A DNA stretch of 64,000 bases. Source: Streptomyces fumanus. Lineage in GTDB: Bacteria > Actinomycetota > Actinomycetes > Streptomycetales > Streptomycetaceae. The notes below the pieces were generated by a model that worked only from the letters and a program-made list of their open reading frames with translations, was not told the DNA's origin and did not search any database. The stretch covers positions 1 through 64,000 of the forward strand of contig NZ_BNBI01000022.1 of NCBI RefSeq assembly GCF_014655295.1. The letters run 5' to 3'. The translations under genes were made by a program, and so were the position numbers. Below are positions 44,118 through 52,180 of this stretch, piece after piece. Positions within the stretch are counted from its first letter, which is position 1. Every line of letters begins with the position of its first letter.

Positions 44118-44130
44118 GCGGGCGGGCGAG
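44111..44130 (+). repeat. direct repeat copy 2 (transglutaminase start)
   Basis: The second copy of GCGATGAGCGGGCGGGCGAG, 143 bp after the first. It contains the ATG used for the transglutaminase-like gene at 44114. Confidence 0.85.
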
Positions 44131-46507
44131 GCTGGCGCTGGGGGCGTGGGCGGCGACGTTGATGGCGTCGTGCGCGCTGCTGCCGCTGGTCGATCCGGCG
44201 ACCTGGATCTTCCAGGCCGCGTTCCTGCTGGCGATCCAGTCCGGGGTGGGCGCCGCGGCCCGCCAGGTGCCGCTGCCCCGGCCGCTGACGGTCGCGGCCC
44301 AGGCCCTGGTGGGGCTGCTGGCGCTGACCCTGGCCTTCGCCCGTGAGCAGGCCCTGGCCGGACTGCTGCCCGGCCCCGGCACCTTCCGGCACTTCGCCGA
44401 TCTGCTCCGGCAGGGCGGCGACGACATCGCGCGGTACGCGATCCCCGCGCCGCTGGAGTCCGACGGCATCCGGCTGATGCTGATCGGCGGCGTACTGGTG
44501 ATCGGCCTGCTGGTGGACACCCTCGCGGTCACCTTCCGCAGCGCCGCCCCGGCCGGGCTGCCGCTGCTCGCGCTGTACTCGGTGGCGGCGGGCCTGTCCG
44601 AGGGCGGCACCGACTGGCTGTGGTTCCTGGTCGCGGCGGCCGGCTATCTGATGCTGCTGCTGATCGAGGGCCGGGACCGGCTCTCCCAGTGGGGCCGCGT
44701 CTTCGGCGGCGCCCCGCGCACCCCGGGCGGCGAACCGGCCGCCGCGACGGCACCGGTGCGCACCGGGCGGCGGATCGGCGCGGTCGCGCTCGGCGTCGCC
44801 CTGGTCGTGCCGCTCGCCCTGCCGGCGATGGACGGCGGGCTGCTCGACGGCACCGGCACCGGCGTGGGCTCCGGCGGCGGGGGCGGCGGCACCATCTCGG
44901 CGGTGAACCCGCTGGTCTCCCTGCGCGACAGCCTGAACGTGGACGAGGACCGCCAGGTCCTCTCCCTCCGCACCAGGACCAGCGACATCTCCGACCTGTA
45001 TCTGCGCATCGTCTCCCTGGACGACTTCGACGGCACCACCTGGAAGCCGTCCAAGCGGCAGATCGTCTCCGTGCCGGACGGCACCTTCCCGCTGCCCACC
45101 GGCCTCAGCCCCGAGGTCGAGCGCACGGAGATCACCACCGCCATCTCGGCGGCGGACTGGTACGCCCAGGACTGGCTGCCGATGCCGTACCCGCCGAGCG
45201 GTGTCCGGGTCGGCGGCGAGTGGCGGTACGAGCCGGTCGGCATGACCCTGGTCGGCGACCACGGCCAGAACACGCGCGGTCTGACGTACCAGGTGCGCAG
45301 CCTCCAGGTGCGGCCCACGGCGGAGCAGCTCGCCGCCGCGCCGCGGCCCCCGGCCTCCCTGGAGAGCGAGTACACCGAGCTGCCCGACTCGCTGCCGCCG
45401 GTGGTGGCCAGGACCGCGCGGGAGGTCACCGAGGGCGCGGCCACCGCCTACGACCGGGCGGTCGCGCTCCAGGAGTACTTCGCGATCAACGGCGGATTCG
45501 AGTACGACACCGACGTGCAGGTGGGCAGCGGCTCCCAGGCCATCGCCCGTTTCCTCAAGGAAAAGCAGGGCTTCTGCATCCACTTCTCCTTCGCCATGGC
45601 GGCGATGGCCCGTTCCCTGGACATACCGGCCCGGGTCGCGGTCGGTTTCGCGCCGGGTTCCCCGCAGACGGACGGCTCGGTGTCGGTGAGCCTCAGGGAC
45701 GCCCACGCCTGGCCGGAACTGTACTTCGAGGGCGTCGGCTGGACCCGCTTCGAGCCGACCCCCAACCGCGGCTCGATGCCGGCCTACACCGTGCCGGACG
45801 CCCCGGGCACCTCCGTACCGGACGTGGCGCGGCCCTCGCGGGAGGCGTCGGAGGCGCCCTCCGCGTCGGCCTCGGCGAGCGAGAGCTGCACCGCGCAGCA
45901 GAAGAAGCTGGAGGGCTGTGCGAGCGAGTCCCCCGAGGCGGCGCTCGCCGCGGGCGACGACGGCCCGAAGTGGTACGCGCTGCTGCTGTGGGCCCTGGCG
46001 GGCCTGCTGGTGCTGGCGGTCCCGCTGTCGCCGATGCTGTGGCGGGCCCGGGCCCGGGCGGTACGGCTCGGGGCGCACGGCCGCGGCGCGGCGGACGCGG
46101 CGGCGCACGCCCTGGCGGCCTGGCAGGAGCTGACCGACACGGCGTGGGACTACGGGATCGCGCCGGACGACTCGCAGACCCCGCGCGGGGCGGCGGCCCG
46201 GATGATCCGGCTCGGCAGGCTCGACCCGGCTGCGGCCGAGGCGGTGCACCGGGTGGCGGGCGCGGTGGAGCAGGTGCTCTACGCTCCCCGGCCGCGCCCG
46301 GCGGCGGGCCTCGCGGACGACGTCCAGCGGGTGACGGCGGGGCTGCGGGCCAGGTCCGGCCGGAGCACCCGGCTGCGGGCCCGCTTCGCCCCCCGCTCGG
46401 CGGTACGCGCGGCCTGGGCGGCCTCGGCCCGCTGGACCGCCCTGCGCCACCGCGTCCGGGCGGCCCGCCCGACCCTGCCCCGCCGACCACTGCGCCAACG
46501 GGGCTGA
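44114..46507 (+). CDS. transglutaminase-like membrane protein (DUF3488/TgpA type)
   Basis: A 797-residue protein. Five or six N-terminal membrane helices (about residues 1-240) precede an extracytoplasmic transglutaminase core. There EKQGFCIHFSFAMAAMARSLDIPARVAVGF supplies the catalytic Cys and LRDAHAWPELYFEGVGWTRFEPTP the His and Asp partners, so the triad looks intact. A Ser/Ala-rich linker, a C-terminal membrane helix (WYALLLWALAGLLVLAVPLSPM) and a cytosolic DUF4129-like tail follow. ATG at 44114 with GGGGAGGGG upstream. Forms an operon with MoxR and DUF58. Protein cross-linking or proteolysis at the cell surface is inferred; no substrate is known. Confidence 0.9.
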   Translation: MSGRARLALGAWAATLMASCALLPLVDPATWIFQAAFLLAIQSGVGAAARQVPLPRPLTVAAQALVGLLALTLAFAREQALAGLLPGPGTFRHFADLLRQGGDDIARYAIPAPLESDGIRLMLIGGVLVIGLLVDTLAVTFRSAAPAGLPLLALYSVAAGLSEGGTDWLWFLVAAAGYLMLLLIEGRDRLSQWGRVFGGAPRTPGGEPAAATAPVRTGRRIGAVALGVALVVPLALPAMDGGLLDGTGTGVGSGGGGGGTISAVNPLVSLRDSLNVDEDRQVLSLRTRTSDISDLYLRIVSLDDFDGTTWKPSKRQIVSVPDGTFPLPTGLSPEVERTEITTAISAADWYAQDWLPMPYPPSGVRVGGEWRYEPVGMTLVGDHGQNTRGLTYQVRSLQVRPTAEQLAAAPRPPASLESEYTELPDSLPPVVARTAREVTEGAATAYDRAVALQEYFAINGGFEYDTDVQVGSGSQAIARFLKEKQGFCIHFSFAMAAMARSLDIPARVAVGFAPGSPQTDGSVSVSLRDAHAWPELYFEGVGWTRFEPTPNRGSMPAYTVPDAPGTSVPDVARPSREASEAPSASASASESCTAQQKKLEGCASESPEAALAAGDDGPKWYALLLWALAGLLVLAVPLSPMLWRARARAVRLGAHGRGAADAAAHALAAWQELTDTAWDYGIAPDDSQTPRGAAARMIRLGRLDPAAAEAVHRVAGAVEQVLYAPRPRPAAGLADDVQRVTAGLRARSGRSTRLRARFAPRSAVRAAWAASARWTALRHRVRAARPTLPRRPLRQRG

Positions 46508-46637
46508 GCCCGGGGCCCGGCGGCCCCGCGCTCGCTCCCTGCGGGGAGTGCCCCGGCTGTGCCGCTGCTCAGGGCGCGGGCGCGGGGCCGGCGTCGTTCT
46601 TCGCGTCGCGGGCGCGGGCCGCCATCTCTGGGGTATG

Positions 46638-46680
46638 CGTGAGAGGGGTGACCACCTCGCCGGTGGTCACCCCTCTCACG
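46638..46680. terminator. bidirectional terminator of the moxR operon
   Basis: A perfect 19-bp inverted repeat, CGTGAGAGGGGTGACCACC (46638-46656) against its complement at 46662-46680, with a 5-nt loop. It lies between the transglutaminase gene (stop at 46507) and the convergent DUF3040 gene (stop at 46709). It is the longest perfect hairpin in the window. The 130 bp before it hold only G+C-rich sequence without a gene. Confidence 0.9.
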
Positions 46681-46708
46681 TACGTCTTTCCTGGCGCCGC
46701 CCGCCGGG

Positions 46709-47110
46709 CTAACGGCCGCCCTGCTGCTCGTCGCGGCGGCGCTGCCAGCGCTCCTCGATGCGGTCCATCATGGAGCGCCTCGGGCGTCCCTGACGGCGGC
46801 CGTGCGGCGCCGCTCCGGCGGCGGGCTGCTCACCCGGTTTGGGAGCCTTGCGCCATCCGGTCACCGCCAGGACGGCACAGCCCAGCATGACGAGGAATCC
46901 CACCACACTGAGCCAGACCTGCTGGGCGACCATACCGGCCATGAGGAGCGCAATACCTACGAGGAAGCCCGCGACCGCCTGGTAGACCCGTCGCCGGGTG
47001 TACGTACGCAGCCCGCTTCCCTCGAGCGCTGTCGCGAACTTGGGATCTTCGGCGTACAGCGCTCGCTCCATCTGCTCGAGCATGCGCTGCTCGTGCTCCG
47101 AGAGCGGCAC
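46709..47110 (-). CDS. DUF3040 membrane protein
   Basis: A 133-residue protein of the actinobacterial DUF3040 family. The N-terminal helix MPLSEHEQRMLEQMERALYAEDPKFA is the family mark. Two adjacent membrane helices (VAGFLVGIALLMAGMVAQQ and LSVVGFLVMLGCAVLAVTGW) follow, with a basic cytosolic tail (RRSMMDRIEERWQRRRDEQQ). GTG at 47110 follows GGAGGACTCC. Single gene; function unknown. Confidence 0.9.
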   Translation of the reverse strand: MPLSEHEQRMLEQMERALYAEDPKFATALEGSGLRTYTRRRVYQAVAGFLVGIALLMAGMVAQQVWLSVVGFLVMLGCAVLAVTGWRKAPKPGEQPAAGAAPHGRRQGRPRRSMMDRIEERWQRRRDEQQGGR

Positions 47111-47310
47111 GGAGTCCTCCTCATCGTGCAGTCGCCGGGGCGACCCGGGGGGGTCCCTTCAGGATAGGCAGGGAATCGCCCCCGTGAAACCCGCCCCTCT
47201 ACGCCAATTGGCCAACCGGACTCCGTCATGGCCGTCCCGGCTCGCTGAGGTTCCCATTCCCCGGCGGCCGACCCGTCATGCCGAGCGGTCTCCCTCGATC
47301 ATACGGCTCC

Positions 47311-47330
47311 GGGCCCCCGTTCGGGGGTCC
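47311..47330 (-). terminator. possible terminator after the methyltransferase gene
   Basis: GGGCCCCC and GGGGGTCC flank a GTTC tetraloop (one non-Watson-Crick pair), 58 bp beyond the methyltransferase stop on the - strand. The surrounding 277-bp gap also has a GCCAATTGGC palindrome (47203-47212) upstream of the DUF3040 gene. Confidence 0.4.
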
Positions 47331-47387
47331 TGTGGCGTACTCCATGTGCCCGCAACCCGCTGATCAACGGCCGGTCCCGGGGGTGAC

Positions 47388-48167
47388 TCAGGCCCCTGTC
47401 GTCCCGTCCGCCCCAACGGTCTCACCGAGCACATGGAGCTGGGTGGCCACGGAGTGGAAGGCCGGCAGTTCGGCCGCGGCGGCCTCCAGCTTCAGCAGCG
47501 CGTCCAGGGCGCCGGGTTCGGTGTCCACCAGCACGCCGGGGACCAGGTCCGCGAAGACCCGCACCCCGTGCACGGCAGCCACCCGGAGGCCGGCGCCCTC
47601 GACCAGTCCGGTGAGCTGTTCGGCGGTGAAGCGGCGCGGCACGGGGTCACCCGAGCCCCAGCGTCCGTCCGGGTCACCGAGGGCCTGCCGGGCCTCCGTG
47701 AAGTGCCCGGCGAGGGCGCGGGCCAGCACGGCGCCGCCGAGCCCGGCGGCGAGCAGGCTGAGGACGCCGTCGGCGCGCAGCGCGGCCACCGCGTTGCGGA
47801 CGCCCTCGGCGGGGTCGTCGACGTACTCCAGGACGCCGTGGCACAGCACCGCGTCGTAGCCGCCGCGCTCGGCCACGTCGAACAGGCCGTGGGCGTCGCC
47901 CTGGACGCCGCGCACCCGGTCGTCGACGCCGGCCTCGGCGGCCCGGCGCTCCAGCGCGAAGAGCGCGTTGGGGCTGGGGTCGACGACGGTGACGCGGTGC
48001 CCGAGGCGGGCCAGGGGCACGGCGAACTTGCCGCTGCCGCCTCCGGTGTCGAGGACGTCCAGCGCCTGCCGGCCCGTGGCCTTGACCCGGCGGTCGAGGG
48101 CGTCCTGGAGGACCTCCCAGACCACGGCGGTACGGAGGGAGGCGCGGGGGCGCGACGGGTCCGACAC
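47388..48167 (-). CDS. class I SAM-dependent methyltransferase
   Basis: A 259-residue enzyme with SAM motif I ALDVLDTGGGSGKFAVPLARLGHRV, acidic strand VTVVDPSPNALFALE, motif II GVQGDAHGLFDV and motif III YDAVLCHGVLEYVDD. These are of the UbiE/Methyltransf_11 type. The C-terminal half (FTAEQLTGLVEGAGLRVAAVHGVRVFADLVPG) probably recognises the substrate, which is unknown. GTG at 48167 follows GGAGTCAACTGCC. Single gene in the leftward direction. Confidence 0.85.
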   Translation of the reverse strand: MSDPSRPRASLRTAVVWEVLQDALDRRVKATGRQALDVLDTGGGSGKFAVPLARLGHRVTVVDPSPNALFALERRAAEAGVDDRVRGVQGDAHGLFDVAERGGYDAVLCHGVLEYVDDPAEGVRNAVAALRADGVLSLLAAGLGGAVLARALAGHFTEARQALGDPDGRWGSGDPVPRRFTAEQLTGLVEGAGLRVAAVHGVRVFADLVPGVLVDTEPGALDALLKLEAAAAELPAFHSVATQLHVLGETVGADGTTGA

Positions 48168-48305
48168 GGCAGTTGACTCCTCGGCGCGAACGGGGTGCCG
48201 CCCCGGCCGGGTCCGGCGGGGGCGGGCGGGCTTCAGGCGCCCTCCACCCTATTGCCTCGGCCGCCGTGCCTGGTCACCCCGGTGGACGGGGCGGGCCGGG
48301 CGGGC

Positions 48306-48869
48306 TCACCCCGCGTCCGGTATGCCGCGGCCCCGGGCGCCGGTGCCCGGCCGGTCGGTGTCGGGGCGGGGCTGCGGGAGGACCGGCTGGAGGACGAGCA
48401 TCCGCTCCACCAGACGCAGGAACATCGCCACGTCCCGGATCAGGTCGTCGGCGTCCCGGCTGCTGGCCGCGCCCTTGATGCCCGCCTCGGCCCGGGCGCG
48501 GCGCCGGGCCCCGGACGCGAACAGCGCGCTCCACTCGGACAGCTCGGGCGCGATCTCGGGGAGCACCTCCCAGGCGCTGCGGATGCGGGCGCGGGCCCGG
48601 GGCGTGGTCTCGGGGCGCCCCCGCGCGGCGAGCACGGCGGCGGCGGTGCGCAGGGCGGCGAGGTGCGCCTGCGCGTACCGCTCGTTGGGGGTGTCGAGGA
48701 CGGTGGCCTCGTCCAGTCCGGCGCGGGCCTGGGCGAGCAGGTCAAGGGCGGCGGGCGGGGCCGTGGCCCGGCGCAGCACGGGGTGGACGTCGCTCGCCGG
48801 CCCGGTCAGTGAGGGGGCAGGGCCGGCGGCGCGGCGCCGACGGGCGGCGGCTGCGGACGAGTTGGCCAT
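48306..48869 (-). CDS. SAV_6107-type HEPN domain protein
   Basis: A 187-residue helical protein. The central part (PPAALDLLAQARAGLDEATVLDTPNERYAQAHLAALRTAAAVLAARG) matches what I remember as the SAV_6107 HEPN family of actinobacteria. HEPN proteins often bind nucleotides or cut RNA, but the RX4-6H motif of HEPN nucleases is not evident here. The C-terminal helix FLRLVERMLVLQPVLPQPRPD and a Gly/Arg tail follow. ATG at 48869 has an excellent AGGAGG. Function unknown. Confidence 0.7.
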   Translation of the reverse strand: MANSSAAAARRRRAAGPAPSLTGPASDVHPVLRRATAPPAALDLLAQARAGLDEATVLDTPNERYAQAHLAALRTAAAVLAARGRPETTPRARARIRSAWEVLPEIAPELSEWSALFASGARRRARAEAGIKGAASSRDADDLIRDVAMFLRLVERMLVLQPVLPQPRPDTDRPGTGARGRGIPDAG

Positions 48870-49016
48870 GACGAACCTCCTGTCGTCGCTGTGACAGCAC
48901 ACGGAGTGCTGTATGTGCCCATCGTGCGGTATGCCACTGACAATCCGTTCTGACCTGGTCTTTTGCCCCTCGGGCGGCGATTCAGTCCCGGGCTCCGGCG
49001 CGGACGGGGCCGACGA

Positions 49017-49120
49017 GCCGCGGGGCGGCGGGGCCGCGGGACGGCGGGGCGGCAGGGCCGCGGGGCCGCGGGACGGCGGGCGGCAGGGCCGCGGGACGGC
49101 GGGGCCGTGGGGCCGCGGCG
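49017..49120. repeat. G-rich direct repeats
   Basis: GGCCGCGGGACGGCGGG occurs three times (49032-49048, 49064-49080, 49087-49103), separated by related GGGGCGGCA units. Many runs of three or four G on the + strand make quadruplex formation possible. Confidence 0.75.
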
Positions 49121-49511
49121 AGGGCAACGGGAAAGCGCCGGTCCACGATGGCCGCGTCCCCCGCGGGCCCTCGCCGACCGGCGCTCCCTGTTGCTCCCCC
49201 GTACGTTCCCCCGTCGGACCCCCGTTTTCTCGGTCGTCCCCCGGGTTCCCCCTGTCTCGCTCCCGCCGACCGCGGCCGGCGGAAGGAGCGGATCGCGGAC
49301 CCGGTCCGTTCCGGCGCCCCGTGTCGCCGGTGCCGGACCGTGCCCCTCTCCGTGCCCCCTACTTTCCCGTCCGCGCAGGTCGCGGCCCATCCGCGCGACT
49401 ACTCAACTCCCCGGCTAGGTACGCGTACTCACCCCTGCGTACCCCGCCCCGCACGGTCCGGGATCGCCGCAGGTCAGGGGCCCGGCGGGCCGGGCTGTCG
49501 GTGGTGGCCGA

Positions 49512-49517
49512 TAAAGT
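49512..49517 (+). promoter_or_regulatory. candidate -10 element of the CrtI-like gene
   Basis: TAAAGT is 7 nt before the ATG at 49525 and no ribosome site is seen, pointing to a leaderless or near-leaderless transcript. Confidence 0.35.
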
Positions 49518-49524
49518 CCCCGGC

Positions 49525-51048
49525 ATGGCACGGATTGCGGTGATCGGCGCCGGGATGGGCGCGATGGCGGGGGCCGCCCGGCTGGCCGTCGCGGGCCACC
49601 GGGTGGTGGTGTACGAGCGTACGCAGACGTACGGCGGGGCGGTGCGCGGCTTCGAGCGGGACGGCTTCCGCTTCGACACCGGCCCCGGTCTGCTGCCGCT
49701 GCCCGCGGTCTGGCGGGACCTGTTCCTGAAGACCGGCAGGGAGCCGCTGGAGAGCCACGTGGAGGCGGTGCAGGTCGACCCGTCCGCGCGGCACGTGTTC
49801 GCGGACGGCACCGAGGCCGCGCTGCCCAACGCCTCCCGCGCGGGCGTCGTCGCCGCCCTGGACACGGCCCTCGGGGCGGGTGCCGGGCAGCGCTGGGGCG
49901 ACTTCCTGGTGCGGGCCCGGGAGTCCTGGGACCGCACCCGCAGACCCCTCCTGGAGGAGCCCCTGTGGCCGAACTGGCGGGTGCTGGCCGAGCGCGAGCC
50001 CTACCCGGCGGTGCCGCACAAGCGGCTGCTGCGCACCCGGCGGGCGGGCACGCTCGCCGAGATCGGCGCGTGGGAGCTGCGCGACCCCCGGCTGGCCGCC
50101 CTGCTGGAGAGCCACGCCCTGGCGTACGGCCTGGACCCGCGCACCACCCCGGCGAGCGCGGCCGTCCTGCCCTACATGGAGCACGCCTTCGGCACCTGGT
50201 ACGTCCGCGGCGGGATGCGTGAGCTGGCCCGAGCGGTGTACGAGCGGTGCCTGGCCCGCGGGGTGGAGTTCCGCTTCGGCACCGAGGTCACGGCGGTCGT
50301 GGAGAAGGACGGCCGGGCGGCCGGCGTGGAGCTGGCCGGCGGCGAGGCCGCGGAGGCCGACTTCGTGGTGGCCGGTGTGGCACCGGACGTCCTGGACCGC
50401 GTCGCCGGCGGTCTGGCGGAGCGCGCTGCCGGTGAGGTCCCGGCGCGGCGGTCGGCGGCGAGCCGGCTCACGGTGCTGCTGGCACTGCGGGGCGCCCGCC
50501 CCGAGGGCACCGCGCACCGCACGGTGGTGCACGCGCCGGACCGGGACGCCGAGTTGGCGTCCGTGTTCGACGGGGCGCCGGGTCCGTCCGCGCGCCCGAC
50601 GGTGACCGTGCTGCGGCCGGACGACCCGGCGCTGGTCCCCGACGCCGGGCACGAGGCGGTCGTGCTCTCGGCGACGGTACCGGCGGCCTTGGGTGCCGCC
50701 GCGGACCCCGGGAGCCGGTCCGGGGATCCGGCAGCCGGGGCCGAGGAGCTGATCACCGCGGCCACGCGCGCGATACCGGGGCTGCGCGACCGGCTGCTCT
50801 GGCACGAGGTGCGCACCCCGGCCGACATCGAGGCGGCGACCGGCGCGGCGGGCGGCGCGGTCCCGGCGCCGGCGCTGGCCGCGGCCGGCGGACGGTTGCT
50901 GCACCCGGCGAACGGCACCCGCACACCGGGCCTGTTCACCGTGGGCGGCTGGTCGCACCCGGGCGGCGGGCTGCCGCACGCCGGGATGTCGGGCGCGCTG
51001 GTGGCCGGACTGATCGTGGAGGGACCGGAGTTCCGGGGCTCGCAGTGA
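49525..51048 (+). CDS. CrtI/phytoene-desaturase-like FAD oxidoreductase
   Basis: A 507-residue flavoprotein. The FAD dinucleotide fold is RIAVIGAGMGAMAGAARLAVAGHRVVVYERTQTYGG, followed by the carotenoid-desaturase mark FRFDTGPGLLPLP. The C-terminal FAD motif is GLFTVGGWSHPGGGLPHAGMSGALVAGLIV. These features place it in the CrtI / protoporphyrinogen-oxidase-like amine oxidase group. No carotenoid genes are nearby, so the substrate is unknown and carotenoid work is doubtful. ATG at 49525; the frame open upstream to 48913 is shadow sequence. Confidence 0.83.
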   Translation: MARIAVIGAGMGAMAGAARLAVAGHRVVVYERTQTYGGAVRGFERDGFRFDTGPGLLPLPAVWRDLFLKTGREPLESHVEAVQVDPSARHVFADGTEAALPNASRAGVVAALDTALGAGAGQRWGDFLVRARESWDRTRRPLLEEPLWPNWRVLAEREPYPAVPHKRLLRTRRAGTLAEIGAWELRDPRLAALLESHALAYGLDPRTTPASAAVLPYMEHAFGTWYVRGGMRELARAVYERCLARGVEFRFGTEVTAVVEKDGRAAGVELAGGEAAEADFVVAGVAPDVLDRVAGGLAERAAGEVPARRSAASRLTVLLALRGARPEGTAHRTVVHAPDRDAELASVFDGAPGPSARPTVTVLRPDDPALVPDAGHEAVVLSATVPAALGAAADPGSRSGDPAAGAEELITAATRAIPGLRDRLLWHEVRTPADIEAATGAAGGAVPAPALAAAGGRLLHPANGTRTPGLFTVGGWSHPGGGLPHAGMSGALVAGLIVEGPEFRGSQ

Positions 51049-51062
51049 GAACCCGCACCCCG

Positions 51063-51075
51063 TGACGGACCGTCA
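51063..51075. promoter_or_regulatory. palindrome TGACGGACCGTCA (copy 1)
   Basis: A perfect palindrome with 6-bp arms around one base, between the convergent CrtI-like and membrane protein genes. The same element lies at 55759-55771 in front of a flavoprotein gene. The form resembles a TetR-family operator, but this copy is not in a promoter position. Confidence 0.4.
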
Positions 51076-51149
51076 GTTCCGACTGAACTCCCGCCCCGGG
51101 GCTCGCGGGGAGATCCGAGCCGCGCCCGCCCCGTGGCTCTCCGTCAGGA

Positions 51150-52124
51150 TCAGAAGCGGTACTGCTCGTCGAACCCGTGCCCCTGGCTCTGGCCCTGGTT
51201 CTGCCCTTGGCCCTGACCCTGCCCGTCGCCGTGGTACGGCGGGTACGGCTGCTCGGGCGGGAGTTCGCCGCCGTAGGAGCCGTCGGTGCTGCGCTGCTGC
51301 GGCACCCAGACGCCGCCCGCCGGGGTCTGGTCGCCGTAGCCGCCGGTGGCGTACGGGTCCTGCGGGTAGCTCTGCGGGTACTCCTGCGAGCCGTACGGCG
51401 GCTGCGCCCCGGCGCCGGTGTCGTACCCGGTGCCGTACGGGGCCCCGCCGTAGGTGTGGGCACCACCGATGTACGGGTCGGAGTAGGCGGCGTACTGCTG
51501 CTGGTCGGCGCCGTCGTAGCCGTACCCCTGCTGGGGGTAGCCGGAGGGGTCGTAGGCGTAGGAAGCGTCGGCGGCCGGGGCGTGCTGGTCGTGGCCGTAG
51601 CCCGCGCCGCCGTAGGTGTCGTAGGAGGCGGAGTCCTCGGGCATCGGCTGCGGTGCGTAGACGGCGGTGGTCTCCGCGGCCGTGGGGTCGGCGGGGCGGG
51701 CGGGGGTGAAGACGTCGTCCCGGTCGTGGTCGTGGTCGTAGGCGCCGGCGCCGTGGTCCGGGGCGGGGGCGTCGTGGCCGGGGGCGGCCGCGTCCGGTCC
51801 GGGGACCTCCGACGGCGGTTCCTGGTGGCCCCGTTCGGGGCGGCGGCGCTTGCTGCCGACCAGGCCGGCCGGGGCGTTGACCGCCCAGCCGGAGGCGAAG
51901 CCGCGGCGGAACGACAGGGTGACGTAGGTCTGGCCGACCGCGAAGGCCGCCGCGCCGAGTCCGATGACCACGACCGACGCGATCGCCACTCCGGCCACCA
52001 CACCGAGGAAGCCGGCGAAGGCGAGCAGCCGCCAGCGCAGCCGTGCCTTGTACTGCAGCAGCACCTCACCGAGCAGCCACAGCGCGACGATGCCGAACGC
52101 GATGTAGAGGACCGTCCAGCCCAT
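51150..52124 (-). CDS. membrane protein with Y/Q/G-rich low-complexity tail
   Basis: A 324-residue protein. Two or three membrane helices lie in the first 80 residues (MGWTVLYIAFGIVALWLLGEVLL and LLAFAGFLGVVAGVAIASVVVIGLGAAAFAV), followed by QTYVTLSFRRGFASGWAV. The last 220 residues are disordered: a Pro/Asp/His-rich part (DAAAPGHDAPAPDHGAGAYDHDHD), then many Tyr-Gly-Gln repeats, and (GQ)n near the end, closing with FDEQYRF. ATG at 52124 with GAGAGGGGCG upstream. A longer frame running through metF is shadow. Next to metF on the same strand, 56 bp apart. Function unknown. Confidence 0.75.
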   Translation of the reverse strand: MGWTVLYIAFGIVALWLLGEVLLQYKARLRWRLLAFAGFLGVVAGVAIASVVVIGLGAAAFAVGQTYVTLSFRRGFASGWAVNAPAGLVGSKRRRPERGHQEPPSEVPGPDAAAPGHDAPAPDHGAGAYDHDHDRDDVFTPARPADPTAAETTAVYAPQPMPEDSASYDTYGGAGYGHDQHAPAADASYAYDPSGYPQQGYGYDGADQQQYAAYSDPYIGGAHTYGGAPYGTGYDTGAGAQPPYGSQEYPQSYPQDPYATGGYGDQTPAGGVWVPQQRSTDGSYGGELPPEQPYPPYHGDGQGQGQGQNQGQSQGHGFDEQYRF

Positions 52125-52180
52125 GTACGCCCCTCTCCCAGTGACCGCTACGCAGTGTGTCGCATGTACGTGCGGCCGGT

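Larger units (their letters stand above)
48870..49524. other. gene-free intergenic stretch between the HEPN and CrtI-like genes
   Basis: 655 bp between divergent genes. The first 90 bp should contain the HEPN promoter. The middle holds a G-rich tandem repeat region (49017-49120), and 49130-49480 is C/T-rich on the + strand. Open frames exist in several phases, but none has a ribosome site or typical residue composition. The -10-like TAAAGT at 49512 ends it. Confidence 0.5.

Noticed and set aside
48913..49524. N-terminal extension of the CrtI-like protein by 204 residues
   Set aside because: Gly/Arg/Pro-rich shadow sequence; the dinucleotide-binding fold begins right at the ATG at 49525.
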